A DNA stretch of 34,706 bases from an uncultured Prochlorococcus sp. (lineage in GTDB: Bacteria; Cyanobacteriota; Cyanobacteriia; PCC-6307; Cyanobiaceae): NCBI GenBank assembly GCA_902595175.1, contig CACJPB010000011.1, forward strand, positions 1-34,706, given 5' to 3'. Position 1 is the first letter of the stretch; each line of letters opens with the position of its first letter. The notes under the pieces were generated by a model. It searched no databases, had not been told where the DNA came from, and saw only the letters and a program-made list of their open reading frames with translations. Of the stretch, positions 25,589-34,706 are shown piece after piece. Made by a program: the position numbers and the translations under genes.

Positions 25589-26471
25589 AAGACTCAATCA
25601 TTTCTTTATAAAAAGAATATCTTTCGAAGGATTTATTTAAATTACATCCCTCATCTTTTAAATGTAAGCAGTTACGAAATTTACACTTTACGCCTTCTTC
25701 GATTACCTGTTTATATATTTCTGAATAAAGATTTGGTAACAACTTAATATCAACCTCTAGAGGTTGCATATTAAAACCAGGAGTATCTACAATGTAACTC
25801 ATATTCGACAAAGAAAATAACTCAACATTTCGAGTAGTATTTTTTCCTCTCTTAATTTTATTCGAAACAGGAGCAGTACTATTTTTAAGACCTGGGATAA
25901 TCATATTGAGCAAAGTAGTTTTGCCAACTCCAGATGGGCCCATAAAAATTGAACATTCTTTTTGCTTTAACTCGGCTAATAAATTTTTAAAACAATCAAA
26001 TTTCTGTAAATTTAAAGTTATTACTTGGTAACCCCATTCTTCAAATTTATCAATTAGATATGATCTTCTTTTTTCAGAAATTAAATCACACTTTGTCAAA
26101 ACTAATGAGACTTCAACTTCCATTGATTCTGCTGATATCAAAAACCTATTAACTTGAGAAAAATTTAACTCTGGTTCATTAACGGAAAAAGTAACGTATA
26201 TGTTAGAAATATTTGCAACTGAGGGTCTAACTAAAAGATTTTTTCTTTTTTTTAAACTTGTTATTACTGCGCGTTTACTTTTAAAATCAATTTTCTCAAT
26301 CTCTACTTCGTCTCCAACGTAAATTAATTGATCCTTAAAATTTATAGACTTCTTGACCTTACATAAAAATTTCTCATTATTTCCAGAGTTTTCTTGATTT
26401 TTTAAATCAACTAAAAAAAAATCATTAAATTTTTTTGTAACTAAACCTAAATATTTCCTATTAGTTTTCAT
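25554..26471 (-). CDS. rsgA: Small-subunit ribosome assembly GTPase RsgA
   Basis: A 305-residue circularly permuted GTPase acting late in 30S maturation. An N-terminal OB-fold (about 1-75) precedes the GTPase domain, where the permuted motif order is visible: TKCD (126-129) comes before the P-loop GPSGVGKT (178-185) and DTPGF (229-233). The zinc-knuckle C263-x4-C268-x-H270-x5-C276 is complete. It overlaps the start region of the TusA-like gene by 11 bases on the same strand, and ybaB by 35 bases on the other. Confidence 0.93.
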   Translation of the reverse strand: MKTNRKYLGLVTKKFNDFFLVDLKNQENSGNNEKFLCKVKKSINFKDQLIYVGDEVEIEKIDFKSKRAVITSLKKRKNLLVRPSVANISNIYVTFSVNEPELNFSQVNRFLISAESMEVEVSLVLTKCDLISEKRRSYLIDKFEEWGYQVITLNLQKFDCFKNLLAELKQKECSIFMGPSGVGKTTLLNMIIPGLKNSTAPVSNKIKRGKNTTRNVELFSLSNMSYIVDTPGFNMQPLEVDIKLLPNLYSEIYKQVIEEGVKCKFRNCLHLKDEGCNLNKSFERYSFYKEMIESSKSHYYRNQED

Positions 26472-26691
26472 TCAATATTTTTATTTTTATAAATTTTTCG
26501 TTTTCTTTGATATGTTTAAACAAACATCCCATCTCTTTTAAATTATTTAATACCATTTCTTCTGGTTCACCTTTATCTAGTTCAACAATAAGCTGTTCGT
26601 CTTTAGATAACTTTTCCAAAGCCAATTTAATTTTGACAACATTTAAAGGACATGGAACAGATTTAAGATCCAAATGCTTTAAGGAAGTCAT
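26461..26691 (-). CDS. TusA-like sulfur carrier protein
   Basis: A 76-residue TusA/YedF-family protein. The active cysteine is C14 in the CPxx motif, here CPLN rather than CPxP. After it comes the long helix (VVKIKLALEKLSKDE) and a beta strand with a GEPEE turn, as in TusA. Members relay sulfur as a persulfide in tRNA thiolation or other sulfur transfer. The partner here is unknown. Its start overlaps the dnaJ stop by one base (TAATG), and its end overlaps the rsgA start, so dnaJ, this gene and rsgA form one operon. Confidence 0.82.
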   Translation of the reverse strand: MTSLKHLDLKSVPCPLNVVKIKLALEKLSKDEQLIVELDKGEPEEMVLNNLKEMGCLFKHIKENEKFIKIKILNEN

Positions 26692-27815
26692 TAAGATTCT
26701 TTACCAAATAATTTACTAAAAAGTCCACTACTGGAATTAATATTTTTATCTGAATATTGAGAAGCTAAACCCTCTAAAAGCTCTCGTTCTGAGTCGGTTA
26801 TACGAGTCGGTAATTTTACTTTTACTAAGACTTCATGATTTCCTCTCGCAACCGGATTACCAAGTCTAGGTACCCCTTTATTCTCAAGTGAAAGAGTTGT
26901 ATTTGGCTGCGTACCGCTTGGAATTTTTAAATTAACCTCTCCATCAACTGTAGTGATTTTTACAGTGTCACCTAAAATAGCCTGCAAATAACTTACTGCT
27001 ATTTCTGAGTAAATAGTTACACCATCTCTTTTAAGTTTTGAATCAGTCTTGACCTTTATAAAAACATAAAGATCTCCAGGTGGACCCCCTTTCAAACCAA
27101 CATTTCCCTCTCCAGAAACTCTTAATTTAGTACCAGTATCAACTCCTGCAGGAATATTAATTCTTAATTTTTTTCTGACTTGCTTTACGCCATTACCGCC
27201 GCAAGTTACACATGGATCTGCAATTATCTGGCCAACCCCATTACATGAAGGACATTCAGCGACTTGAGTGAAATTACCAAAAGGTGTTCTTGTAGCTCTT
27301 CTAACTTGTCCACTACCACCACATGTTGAGCAAGATTTGGGTCCTGTTCCTGGTTTTGCACCTGTTCCCCTACAGACTTCACATGTCTCCAAATGAGGAA
27401 TTTTAATTTCTCTTTGTTGACCAAAAATTGCATCTTTAAAGTCAACATTAAGGTCATACCTTAAATCATCTCCTTGTTGAGGACCTCTTCTTTGTGTTCT
27501 TCCTCCTTGTGGATTTTGCCCCCCAAAGCCATTGAAAAAAGTTTCAAATAAATCTGCAAAGCCACCCATATCTCCCATATCAGGCATTCCAGCTGCACCC
27601 CCAAGGCCAGCCTCTCCAAATTGGTCATATCTTGCTCTAGTTTCAGGATCAGATAATGCTTCGTAAGCCTTACCAATTTCTTTAAATTTATCTTCCGCTC
27701 CAGGTTCTTTATTAACATCAGGATGGTATTGTCGTGCTAATTTTCTATAAGCACTTTTTAAGGTATCTGCATCAGCATCTCTTGAAACTCCAAGTATTTG
27801 GTAAAAATCAGCCAT
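26691..27815 (-). CDS. dnaJ: Chaperone DnaJ (Hsp40)
   Basis: A 374-residue type I J-protein. The J domain has HPD at 31-33. A Gly/Phe-rich linker with many Met and Gln follows, then four zinc-finger repeats ([32 protein letters not shown]), then the substrate-binding C-terminal domain. It stimulates the ATPase of DnaK. grpE lies 29 bases upstream on the same strand, the classical chaperone arrangement with dnaK elsewhere. Confidence 0.95.
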   Translation of the reverse strand: MADFYQILGVSRDADADTLKSAYRKLARQYHPDVNKEPGAEDKFKEIGKAYEALSDPETRARYDQFGEAGLGGAAGMPDMGDMGGFADLFETFFNGFGGQNPQGGRTQRRGPQQGDDLRYDLNVDFKDAIFGQQREIKIPHLETCEVCRGTGAKPGTGPKSCSTCGGSGQVRRATRTPFGNFTQVAECPSCNGVGQIIADPCVTCGGNGVKQVRKKLRINIPAGVDTGTKLRVSGEGNVGLKGGPPGDLYVFIKVKTDSKLKRDGVTIYSEIAVSYLQAILGDTVKITTVDGEVNLKIPSGTQPNTTLSLENKGVPRLGNPVARGNHEVLVKVKLPTRITDSERELLEGLASQYSDKNINSSSGLFSKLFGKES

Positions 27816-27844
27816 TAGATAATGCTCAAATAAGAATTTGGAAT

Positions 27845-28564
27845 TTATACATCTTCAGAAGTATTTGCCTCTGAATTAACATCCCCTTCAACTGTATCCT
27901 TTTCTACTTCCTGTTGTGAATTGTGTTTGCCAGGTCCCATAGAAACCTTAACCAATGCATGTCTCAAAACCTTACCTTCTAGATGATATCCTCGCTGCAA
28001 TTCTTCAATAATAAAATCCTCTTCAATCTCTTCACTAGGTTCTCTTAATACAGCTTCATGCAAGTTTGGATCAAATTGCTGACCAACAACTCTCATGGGT
28101 GAAACTCCCTGTTGTTTTAAAACTTCTACTAGCTGTTTATACAATCCTTGATAACTTCTATGAAGAGCTTGAGCTTCTTCACTTTCTGGTTTAAGTTGTT
28201 GTCTTGCTCTCTCAAAATTGTCAACAATAGGTAGTATTGCAGTTAAGGTCTTTGAAACAAGTTGGATTTTTAAATCGTCCTGATCCCTAGACTGCCTTTT
28301 TCTGAAATTATCAAAATCTGCTGAAATCCTTACATATTGATTTTTTAATGTTTCATGCTCTTTTTCTAATTGTTCTAATCTTGCATCATTATTTGAAATA
28401 GTATTTTTTAATTCTTCAGTATTTATTTCTTCTGTTTTTTGAGAAGATAATTCATCAATTTCGGTAGTTGAATTTTGGGTAGATGATGTATCATCAGGAG
28501 CATTATCCTGATTAGAATCATCATTTTCTTTATTATCAATATTGTCTGATTGATTTTCAATCAT
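27845..28564 (-). CDS. grpE: Nucleotide exchange factor GrpE
   Basis: A 239-residue GrpE starting MIENQSDN. The longer in-frame start at 28615 adds 17 hydrophobic residues without family support. Residues 1-75 are acidic, Asn/Ser-rich and probably unstructured. About 76-135 form the long coiled-coil helix ([14 protein letters not shown]), followed by the family signature region [12 protein letters not shown] and the C-terminal beta domain ([25 protein letters not shown]). It releases ADP from DnaK. Confidence 0.93.
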   Translation of the reverse strand: MIENQSDNIDNKENDDSNQDNAPDDTSSTQNSTTEIDELSSQKTEEINTEELKNTISNNDARLEQLEKEHETLKNQYVRISADFDNFRKRQSRDQDDLKIQLVSKTLTAILPIVDNFERARQQLKPESEEAQALHRSYQGLYKQLVEVLKQQGVSPMRVVGQQFDPNLHEAVLREPSEEIEEDFIIEELQRGYHLEGKVLRHALVKVSMGPGKHNSQQEVEKDTVEGDVNSEANTSEDV

Positions 28565-28638
28565 TTTTCTAAAATTTAATAGAACTATTGTCCAATAAAG
28601 TGATGCACAAAACAAGTTGCGGAAGGCCGCACAAATAT

Positions 28639-29133
28639 TTATTCAGGAACAAACCTTAATGCTAATCCATTGTTGCAGTATCTTTTGCCAGTGGGAAGTG
28701 GCCCATCATTGAAGACATGTCCCTGATGACCTCCACACCTAGAGCAATGATATTCGGTTCTAGGAACAATTAACTTGAAATCAACTTTTGTTTCTACTGA
28801 TCCTTGAATTGAGTCCCAAAAACTTGGCCATCCTGTACCACTATCAAATTTTTTATCTGAGGAAAAAAGCGGCAAATCGCATCCTGCACAGTGAAAAGTA
28901 CCTTTCCTCTTCTCATTATTTAATTGGCTGCTAAAAGCTCTTTCAGTCCCTTCCTCCCTCAAAATATAATATGATTCTGGACTAAGCCTAGCCTTCCATT
29001 CATCTTTTGATAAATTCCACTCTTCTTTAGAAGGCAGTGAAGATGCTAATACTTGCATGGGATTAAAGATTTTTTTTAAGATTGACATGGTAGGAATTAG
29101 AATAAAAGTTCTTCTTGATAGAAATTGATTCAT
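28639..29133 (-). CDS. msrB: Peptide methionine-R-sulfoxide reductase MsrB, probably exported
   Basis: A 164-residue protein counted from the ATG at 29133 (a TTG five codons earlier is also possible). The MsrB domain has both zinc pairs, C82-x-x-C85 and C130-x-x-C133, and the catalytic C153 in [19 protein letters not shown] is the substrate-binding motif. The N-terminus [14 protein letters not shown] matches a twin-arginine signal motif (S-R-R-x-F), so export to the periplasm or thylakoid lumen is plausible, though the hydrophobic core is short. It would repair oxidised methionine in exported proteins. Divergent from dus, with only 20 bases between the starts. Confidence 0.9.
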   Translation of the reverse strand: MNQFLSRRTFILIPTMSILKKIFNPMQVLASSLPSKEEWNLSKDEWKARLSPESYYILREEGTERAFSSQLNNEKRKGTFHCAGCDLPLFSSDKKFDSGTGWPSFWDSIQGSVETKVDFKLIVPRTEYHCSRCGGHQGHVFNDGPLPTGKRYCNNGLALRFVPE

Positions 29134-29153
29134 ATAGTTAAATCGCAAAAATA

Positions 29154-30158
29154 ATGGATTTCGTTAAGCCTAATTCTATTAAAAATATTCATAAATTAAG
29201 TATTGCTCCGATGATGGATTGTACTGATAAGCACTTCAGAATGATAATGAGAAAAATAAGTTCTCAAGCTCTTTTGTATACGGAAATGATTGTGGCCCAG
29301 AGTTTAGTTTTTACAAATAATAAAGAAAATTTTTTAGATTTTAATGATGAAGAACACCCGATATCAATTCAGTTTGGAGGGGACGATCCTAAAATACTTA
29401 AAGAGGCAGCCCAAATGGCACAGGATTGGGGTTATGACGAAATAAACTTTAATGTTGGTTGTCCTAGTCCAAGGGTCTGTTCTGGAAATTTTGGGGCTTC
29501 ACTTATGAAAGAACCTGAAAAAGCAGCAAAATGTATAGAATCCTTAAAAAATAATTGCAACTTACCGGTTACGATCAAACACAGAATCGGTGTAGACAGT
29601 AATGATAGTTTCGTTAATTTGAATAATTTCGTGAGAATTATCGCAAATGCTGGTGCAGACAGATTTACAGTTCATGCAAGGAAAGCCGTATTAAAAGGTC
29701 TAAATCCAAAACAAAATAGGACCATACCACCACTAAATTATGATGTAGTAAAGAAATTGAAAAAATCAAATCCAGAATTATTAATAGAAATCAATGGGGG
29801 TTTAACAAATATCGATGAATCATTAAAAGCCTTGAGTGATTTTGATGGGGTCATGATTGGAAGGTCAATTTATAAACATCCCTTGAGATGGTCTGCAATT
29901 GATCAAAAAATTTATGGAATTAATAAAAAACCCAAATCTGCTTCAAATATTATATTCTCCTTAATTCCATACATAGAAGCGCATTTAAGTAATGGAGGAA
30001 AATCTTGGGATATTTGTAAACATCTTATAAATTTAGTTGAAGGTATACCAAAAGCTAAGATTTGGAGAAATCAAATCTCAAATAAATCTATAAAAAATGA
30101 ATTAAATATTGAATATTTATTTAAATTAACAACAGCACTTGAAGAAATGGGTTACTAA
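29154..30158 (+). CDS. dusA: tRNA-dihydrouridine synthase, DusA-like
   Basis: A 334-residue FMN enzyme reducing uridines in the tRNA D-loop. The N-terminal APMMDCTDKHFR is the DusA signature. The catalytic cysteine lies in FNVGCPSPRVCSGNFGASLM, a substrate-phosphate site in HRIGVDS, and FMN-binding NGGL and GRSIYKHP follow. The helical C-terminal domain is present and the length is normal for DusA. The 3' end overlaps that of the RNA-binding protein gene by four bases. Confidence 0.9.
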   Translation: MDFVKPNSIKNIHKLSIAPMMDCTDKHFRMIMRKISSQALLYTEMIVAQSLVFTNNKENFLDFNDEEHPISIQFGGDDPKILKEAAQMAQDWGYDEINFNVGCPSPRVCSGNFGASLMKEPEKAAKCIESLKNNCNLPVTIKHRIGVDSNDSFVNLNNFVRIIANAGADRFTVHARKAVLKGLNPKQNRTIPPLNYDVVKKLKKSNPELLIEINGGLTNIDESLKALSDFDGVMIGRSIYKHPLRWSAIDQKIYGINKKPKSASNIIFSLIPYIEAHLSNGGKSWDICKHLINLVEGIPKAKIWRNQISNKSIKNELNIEYLFKLTTALEEMGY

Positions 30159-30709
30159 TTTGTATCGTTTGAAGCATTGCTCTCATTGGACACTCCCCTT
30201 TTTCTTCTGCTCCTACCATTTTCAAATTCAGAGTTATCAGAAGAGTTTCCATAACTTCTGTCTTCCCAACCCTCTGCTCCAGAGGATTTATTAGCATTAG
30301 AGCTACTAGATCCATTATTACCGCCACCGTAGCCACCACCACCATAGCCGCCATTATTACCGCCGCCGTAGCCGCCACCACCATAGCCGCCATTATTACC
30401 GCCGCCGTAGCCACCAGCATAGCCGCCATTATTGCCACCTCTTCCTCCTCTACGAGATCCACCAGAACCTCTAGGCTCAGCTTTATTAATTCTTAGTGGT
30501 CTACCCATGAGTTCCGTGCCTTGCAAACCATCAATAGCTTTTGACTCAATGGCTTCATCTGCCATTTCAATAAAAGCGAATCCTCTTTTCCTTCCAGTAT
30601 CCCGCTCCAAGGGAAGAGAACAATTTAAAACCTCACCAAAAGGGGCAAACAGCTGTATAACATCTTCACGCTCTGCGCGGAACGGCAAATTGCCAACAAA
30701 AATACTCAC
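30155..30709 (-). CDS. RRM-type glycine-rich RNA-binding protein
   Basis: A 184-residue protein. Residues 1-78 form one RNA-recognition motif with RNP2 (IFVGNL, 3-8) and RNP1 (RKRGFAFIEM). About 80-135 is a glycine-rich region with a 13-residue repeat (core GGYGGGGYGGGNN), and a Ser/Asn-rich, then charged C-terminal tail follows. This is the cyanobacterial Rbp layout, resembling eukaryotic cold-response GRPs. Family members rise in the cold and bind single-stranded RNA, which can influence mRNA location at thylakoids. Its glycine tail is less AT-rich than the rest of the window and length-variable by nature. Confidence 0.92.
   Translation of the reverse strand: MSIFVGNLPFRAEREDVIQLFAPFGEVLNCSLPLERDTGRKRGFAFIEMADEAIESKAIDGLQGTELMGRPLRINKAEPRGSGGSRRGGRGGNNGGYAGGYGGGNNGGYGGGGYGGGNNGGYGGGGYGGGNNGSSSSNANKSSGAEGWEDRSYGNSSDNSEFENGRSRRKRGVSNESNASNDTN
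30321..30431. repeat. 39-base tandem repeats in the glycine-rich coding tail
   Basis: Two full 39-base units (30321-30359, 30360-30398) and a third, shortened one (to about 30431) encode the Gly/Tyr/Asn repeats. The units differ by a few synonymous bases. They are a likely site of copy-number slippage between strains. Confidence 0.85.
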
Positions 30710-30822
30710 TTTAAACTCAACAAAAAATTTACCTTATAAAAAAACTACACTGGGTAGTCTCATAACGTTGCTTTACTATTCTACTTCAAAGCATACCCTT
30801 GTTGTAGAAAAATAATTGAGAT

Positions 30823-32202
30823 TCAAAGTAACAATCTTTTTTGCCAATTATTTACCTCTTTTTCTACCTGATCAAAACCTGTACCACCCTCGCTATTCCT
30901 TGATTTAACGACATTCCTAGGTTTAAGGTCCACAAAAACATCCTCATCAAATTCGGGATGAAAATTTTTAAACTCATCAATTTTGAGATTTTTAAATAAC
31001 ACTTTTCTCTCCAGGCAATATTTAACGATTTGTCCAACAACTTGATAGGCGGTCCTAAAAGGAACATCTTTACCAACTAAATAATCTGCTAAATCAGTAG
31101 CATTAGAAAAGTCATTTTCTACAGAATCAGATAGATTTTTTTCATTAAATTCAATACCCTCATTAATTAAAATAGTCATCGCTTTAATACAAGAAGATAT
31201 TGTTTCTGCAGTATCAAATATTGGCTCTTTATCCTCTTGAAAATCTTTATTGTATGAAAGTGGTACCCCTTTGACCATCGTTAATAACGCCTGGAGATGC
31301 CCATACACTCTTCCTGTCTTACCTCTTATCAATTCTGGAACGTCAGGATTTTTTTTCTGCGGCATTAAGCTGCTTCCTGTGGCACATTTATCTGTTAATT
31401 TTGCAAAAGAAAATTCATCAGTTACCCATAAAATTATTTCCTCTGAAATTTTACTTAAATGAGACATCAACAACGCAGAGGCAGAAACAAACTCTATACA
31501 AAAATCTCTATCACTTACTGCATCAATACTGTTTTTATAAATCTTTTCAAAACCCAATTCTGCAGCTGTAAAGTGCCTATCTATTTTTATTTTTGTTCCA
31601 GCTAAAGCTGCAGCTCCTAACGGAGAAATATTAACTCTTGAGCGTACTTCTGTATACCTTTCACGGTCTCTTTGGAGCATTTCTATATAAGCCAATAAAT
31701 GATGGGCCAAAGATAAAGGTTGAGCTCTTTGCATATGAGTATATCCAGGAATTAAGGTATAAATATTGGATTTCGCAAGATTTAAGAAAGATTTTTGTAA
31801 ATCAGTTATTAAAATTTCAATATTATCAATCTCTTTTCTGAGCCACAATCGTATATCTGTGCCAACTTGATCATTTCTACTTCTACCTGTATGTAATTTT
31901 TTTCCGGTTTCACCAATTAAACTTATAAGCTTTTCTTCTATACAATAGTGAATATCTTCAGAAGGTGGGCCAGGACTAAATTTACCCTCCAAATACTCAA
32001 CTTTTATTGATTCTAATCCATTAATAATTTGCAAAGCTTCAGAAGAGGATAAAACTTTAGTTTTGCCAAGCATTTTTGCATGAGCAATCGAGCAATCTAA
32101 ATCTTCTAAAATAAGCTTTCTATCAAAACCAATTGAGGCATTAAACTTTTCAATAAAAGGGTCAAGTGCATTATCAAACCTTTTACTCCAAACTTTTGCC
32201 AT
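30823..32202 (-). CDS. argH: Argininosuccinate lyase
   Basis: A 459-residue enzyme splitting argininosuccinate to arginine and fumarate. Family motifs are SRNDQVGTD (N-terminal substrate loop), [19 protein letters not shown] with the catalytic His, and the signature [12 protein letters not shown] carrying the catalytic Ser. The length is normal. 61 bases separate it from the phosphatase upstream on the same strand. A 113-base gap to the RNA-binding gene shows no clear feature. Confidence 0.95.
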   Translation of the reverse strand: MAKVWSKRFDNALDPFIEKFNASIGFDRKLILEDLDCSIAHAKMLGKTKVLSSSEALQIINGLESIKVEYLEGKFSPGPPSEDIHYCIEEKLISLIGETGKKLHTGRSRNDQVGTDIRLWLRKEIDNIEILITDLQKSFLNLAKSNIYTLIPGYTHMQRAQPLSLAHHLLAYIEMLQRDRERYTEVRSRVNISPLGAAALAGTKIKIDRHFTAAELGFEKIYKNSIDAVSDRDFCIEFVSASALLMSHLSKISEEIILWVTDEFSFAKLTDKCATGSSLMPQKKNPDVPELIRGKTGRVYGHLQALLTMVKGVPLSYNKDFQEDKEPIFDTAETISSCIKAMTILINEGIEFNEKNLSDSVENDFSNATDLADYLVGKDVPFRTAYQVVGQIVKYCLERKVLFKNLKIDEFKNFHPEFDEDVFVDLKPRNVVKSRNSEGGTGFDQVEKEVNNWQKRLLL

Positions 32203-32263
32203 ATTAGTTAGTAATGTTAAGTATCTCTACTAAAGCATTTTTTTATATAAGTGACAAAAATAT

Positions 32264-33607
32264 CTATTTCAATTGAAAAATAACCATTGAAGCATCATCT
32301 TCAAGATGTCTATTTTGACCAGTAAAATCGTCTAGCTTTTTAAAAATTTTATTTAATATTTCTTGGGATGTATAAGACTGCTTGCACAATTTTGTAAGAG
32401 TTTTAATTAATCTTTCCTCATCAAATCTTTGTCCTAAAGTATTAGAAGTATCAATTACTCCATCAGTGTAATAAAGAACTAAGTCATTTTGATTAAGCTT
32501 GATTTCACCACAATGATATTCAGCATCTTTTTGTAGTCCAAGTACAAATCCTTTTGCATCTAGTCTAATAATTTTCTGATCTGAACTTTTCCAAAGTAGA
32601 GGAGGATTATGTGCTGCATTAGCGAATCTCAATTTTCTAGTTCTAGGATCATAATCTGAGTAAAATAATGTCACAAATCTATGCGATTGATCTAAATCAT
32701 TTATTGCTAGTTGATTCAAATCATGCAAAATTCTATCAGGAGGAAGACCTGTAAGAACCTCTGCACGAAGCATGCCTCTTAACATAGTCATTAAAAGACC
32801 GGCTGGAATCCCTTTACCCATGACATCACCTATTACAAAGGCCCATCTTGATTTTTCTTTCCTTTTTTCAGAAATATTAGTCTTTAAGCACATAAAATCA
32901 TAGTAATCTCCACCGAGCTGAAGAGCTGGTCTACAATGTGCAGCTAGGTCTATACCATGGATAGTTGGACAATAATCCGGGAGTAATTGAGATTGAATTT
33001 CAGCACCAGTGGAAATTTCTCTATCTACATTCTCATGCTTTTTCTTTGTTTGAATTAAGTAATAATTTTCTAATCCAACAGCTAAACAATTTTCAATAAA
33101 GTTAAAATTACTATCTTCTATAATCGACTGTCTTGAAATATCTTCGCTAAAAATATAAATAAATCCTCTACATTTGCCTCTGGATATTATTTTTTTTGCT
33201 TCAATCTTATATTCTTTAAATTTATTTTTTAAAGCATTTTCAAAAGTTACAATTTCTTTTATTTTAAAATTTTTTGAAAAATGAAATTGATCCAAAAAAC
33301 TATTAATGGCTTCATGAATTGTTGAATATTCATAATTAACAGAAATTTTTATATTTTCATTCCATATCTCCCCCTCGTAATTTAAAGGAATAATTAAAAT
33401 TATATTCTCAGAAAAAATATGTTTAAAAATTAAGCAAACATAATCCAGTAATTTATTTATGTTGGAAAAAGATTTTAAATAATATGCTAAAGAAGATGCA
33501 ATTTCAGCAAATTTATATTTATCTTTTAGGGTGAATTTAGGATCATTTTCTAAAAAATTTTGGACAACTTTATTCGAAAATATTTTTTCTTTTTGATTAT
33601 TTGCCAA
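32264..33607 (-). CDS. SpoIIE/RsbU-type PP2C protein phosphatase
   Basis: A 447-residue protein. Residues 1-200 form a poorly conserved sensory half that probably folds as a GAF-like domain. About 205-447 is the PP2C-type phosphatase domain with metal-binding GGDYYDFM, the GDVMGKGIPAGLLMTMLRG helix, LYYTDGVIDTSN, and the final DDASMVIF. Such enzymes dephosphorylate anti-sigma antagonists in partner-switching systems. No antagonist or anti-sigma gene is seen nearby, so its target is open. ftsY lies 67 bases upstream on the same strand. Confidence 0.88.
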   Translation of the reverse strand: MANNQKEKIFSNKVVQNFLENDPKFTLKDKYKFAEIASSLAYYLKSFSNINKLLDYVCLIFKHIFSENIILIIPLNYEGEIWNENIKISVNYEYSTIHEAINSFLDQFHFSKNFKIKEIVTFENALKNKFKEYKIEAKKIISRGKCRGFIYIFSEDISRQSIIEDSNFNFIENCLAVGLENYYLIQTKKKHENVDREISTGAEIQSQLLPDYCPTIHGIDLAAHCRPALQLGGDYYDFMCLKTNISEKRKEKSRWAFVIGDVMGKGIPAGLLMTMLRGMLRAEVLTGLPPDRILHDLNQLAINDLDQSHRFVTLFYSDYDPRTRKLRFANAAHNPPLLWKSSDQKIIRLDAKGFVLGLQKDAEYHCGEIKLNQNDLVLYYTDGVIDTSNTLGQRFDEERLIKTLTKLCKQSYTSQEILNKIFKKLDDFTGQNRHLEDDASMVIFQLK

Positions 33608-33674
33608 AACAAATCTAATAGATAAGTATGTTTTAACATTAAATCTAAGTTTTTAAAAAAAATTAATTAAATTT

Positions 33675-34706
33675 TTATTTATCTGCAAGCATAGCCTCTA
33701 CAAATTCATAACTATTAAATGGTCTCAAATCTTTTATACCTTCTCCAGCTCCAATAAACCTTATTGGCAAATTTACTTCTTCAGATACTGCTAAAGAAAC
33801 ACCTCCTCTAGAAGTGCCATCTAATTTAGTAATAATTGCTCCACTTAAATCTGCTGATTTAGCGAAACTTTTTGCTTGTTTTAAGCCATTTTGTCCCTGA
33901 CTTGCATCTAAAACTAGTAATGATTCAACAAGTGCATCTGGAACCTTTTTATCAATAATTTTTTTTATTTTTGCTAATTCATCCATCAAATTATTTTTTG
34001 TTTGCAATCTACCCGCTGTATCAACAAGTAATAAATCAACATTTCTTTTTTTTGCAGAATTAATTGCATCAAAAACTACAGCAGCTGGATCAGCATTTTT
34101 TGATTGATTTGATATAACGTCAACATTACTTCTATCTCCCCACACTTTAAGTTGTTCTACTGCGGCCGCTCTAAAAGTATCAGCAGCAGCAATCAAAGTT
34201 TTATAATTACTTTTTGATGACAAATATGCTAATTTCCCTAATGTAGTGGTTTTACCAACACCATTAACTCCTACTAATAACCAGACATTTAATTTACCCT
34301 TTTGGGGAACTAAAAGATCAGAACCCGAATTTTTTATTGGTTTATCGATAATTAATTTTAATTCCTTCTTCAAAAATTTTATTCCTGCTTCTCCACCCAC
34401 GACTTCCTCGTTTAATTTTGTTCTAAGAGAACTTATAACTTTATCGGTTGAATCAATCCCTACATCAGCTCTTATTAATAGAGTCTCTAAATCATCAAGA
34501 GATTCAGGAGTAAGAGGATCATCTCCCAATTTATCCAATAATTCAGTAACAAATCCTTTTCGGGTTTCTTCTAATCCTCTCCGTAATTTAGTTAACCAAT
34601 CAATTTCATCAATAGATATTTGATTTATTTTTTTTCCTTGAGCAGCTAATACCATTGCCGACCAAGTAAAATTATCATCAAATTCTCCTAATTCTGGTTC
34701 AGCAAT
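33675..34706 (-). CDS. ftsY: Signal recognition particle receptor FtsY (5' end outside window)
   Basis: The NG domain of FtsY. The N domain (LRRGLEETRKGFVTELL) is followed by the G domain with P-loop GVNGVGKTTTLGKLA, AADTFRAAA, DTAGRLQ, TKLDGTSRGG and the GAGEGIKDLRPF C-terminal motif. The frame stays open past the ATG at 34655 to the window edge, and the 17 extra codons (ending FTWSA) are in line with the acidic N-terminal A region, so the gene is partial here. It delivers ribosome-SRP complexes to the membrane translocon. Confidence 0.94.
   Translation of the reverse strand: MAEPELGEFDDNFTWSAMVLAAQGKKINQISIDEIDWLTKLRRGLEETRKGFVTELLDKLGDDPLTPESLDDLETLLIRADVGIDSTDKVISSLRTKLNEEVVGGEAGIKFLKKELKLIIDKPIKNSGSDLLVPQKGKLNVWLLVGVNGVGKTTTLGKLAYLSSKSNYKTLIAAADTFRAAAVEQLKVWGDRSNVDVISNQSKNADPAAVVFDAINSAKKRNVDLLLVDTAGRLQTKNNLMDELAKIKKIIDKKVPDALVESLLVLDASQGQNGLKQAKSFAKSADLSGAIITKLDGTSRGGVSLAVSEEVNLPIRFIGAGEGIKDLRPFNSYEFVEAMLADK

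Noticed and set aside
27224-27718. Two minus-strand frames inside dnaJ
   Set aside because: Shadow frames of a strongly conserved chaperone gene with biased codon use.
30121-30462. Alternative-frame Ala/Met/Val-rich ORF in the Rbp repeat
   Set aside because: It is created by the glycine-codon repeats read in another frame. The RRM frame explains the sequence.

Overview
The window is about 34.7 kb of AT-rich DNA, very probably from a marine picocyanobacterium of the genus Prochlorococcus (a high-light or other low-GC lineage). The evidence is the base composition, paired Flv1/Flv3 flavodiiron genes, a Calvin-cycle type gap2, picocyanobacterium-only small proteins, very short intergenic gaps and overlapping gene ends. 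The order ftsY, PP2C phosphatase, argH, RNA-binding protein, dus, msrB, grpE, dnaJ, rsgA, ybaB, murB, murC, gap2, thiL, cyclophilin, efp, accB, pdxA fits what I recall of the Prochlorococcus chromosome near its usual numbering origin, read in reverse here. Species and strain cannot be fixed from the sequence alone. I see no tRNA, rRNA, CRISPR array, transposase or integrase.

Layout. 1-4600: end of flv3, a two-gene insert of exported proteins (522-1920), a gene-free leader (1921-2240), flv1 and an FMN reductase-like gene. 4600-8060 (minus strand): mrdA, a 47-residue small ORF, a membrane-anchored unknown and a Cas4/RecB-like PD-(D/E)XK nuclease. 8130-10454: a small accessory island on the 3' side of guaA. 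10431-16562: guaA, cbiD, a class V aminotransferase, a half-length AbrB membrane protein, a core HNH protein and small unknowns. 16594-30709: housekeeping genes for vitamin B6, fatty-acid synthesis, translation, thiamine, carbon fixation, cell wall and chaperones. 30823-34706: argH, a SpoIIE-type phosphatase and ftsY, which runs off the right edge.

The most interesting part is the guaA island. The last codons of guaA (GTIEWE-stop) recur 2.3 kb away at 8130-8150, reading the same peptide through different synonymous codons. Just inside both ends lie tandem copies of the 11-mer CCTGAGGGAAA, all in one orientation, resembling arm-type recombinase sites. Between them are an HNH nuclease with a possible modified-base-reading N-terminal region, a DUF1330 protein, a cysteine-rich protein, a small protein with an unusually strong ribosome binding site, and a plus-strand structured RNA candidate with its own terminator (about 8595-8683). 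This looks like an integrase-less element inserted at the guaA 3' end, a site used by integrative elements in other bacteria. A second, smaller accessory insertion separates flv3 from flv1. It is bounded by near-identical terminator-like palindromes, and its two divergent exported genes share an REK(Y/F)IPG motif.
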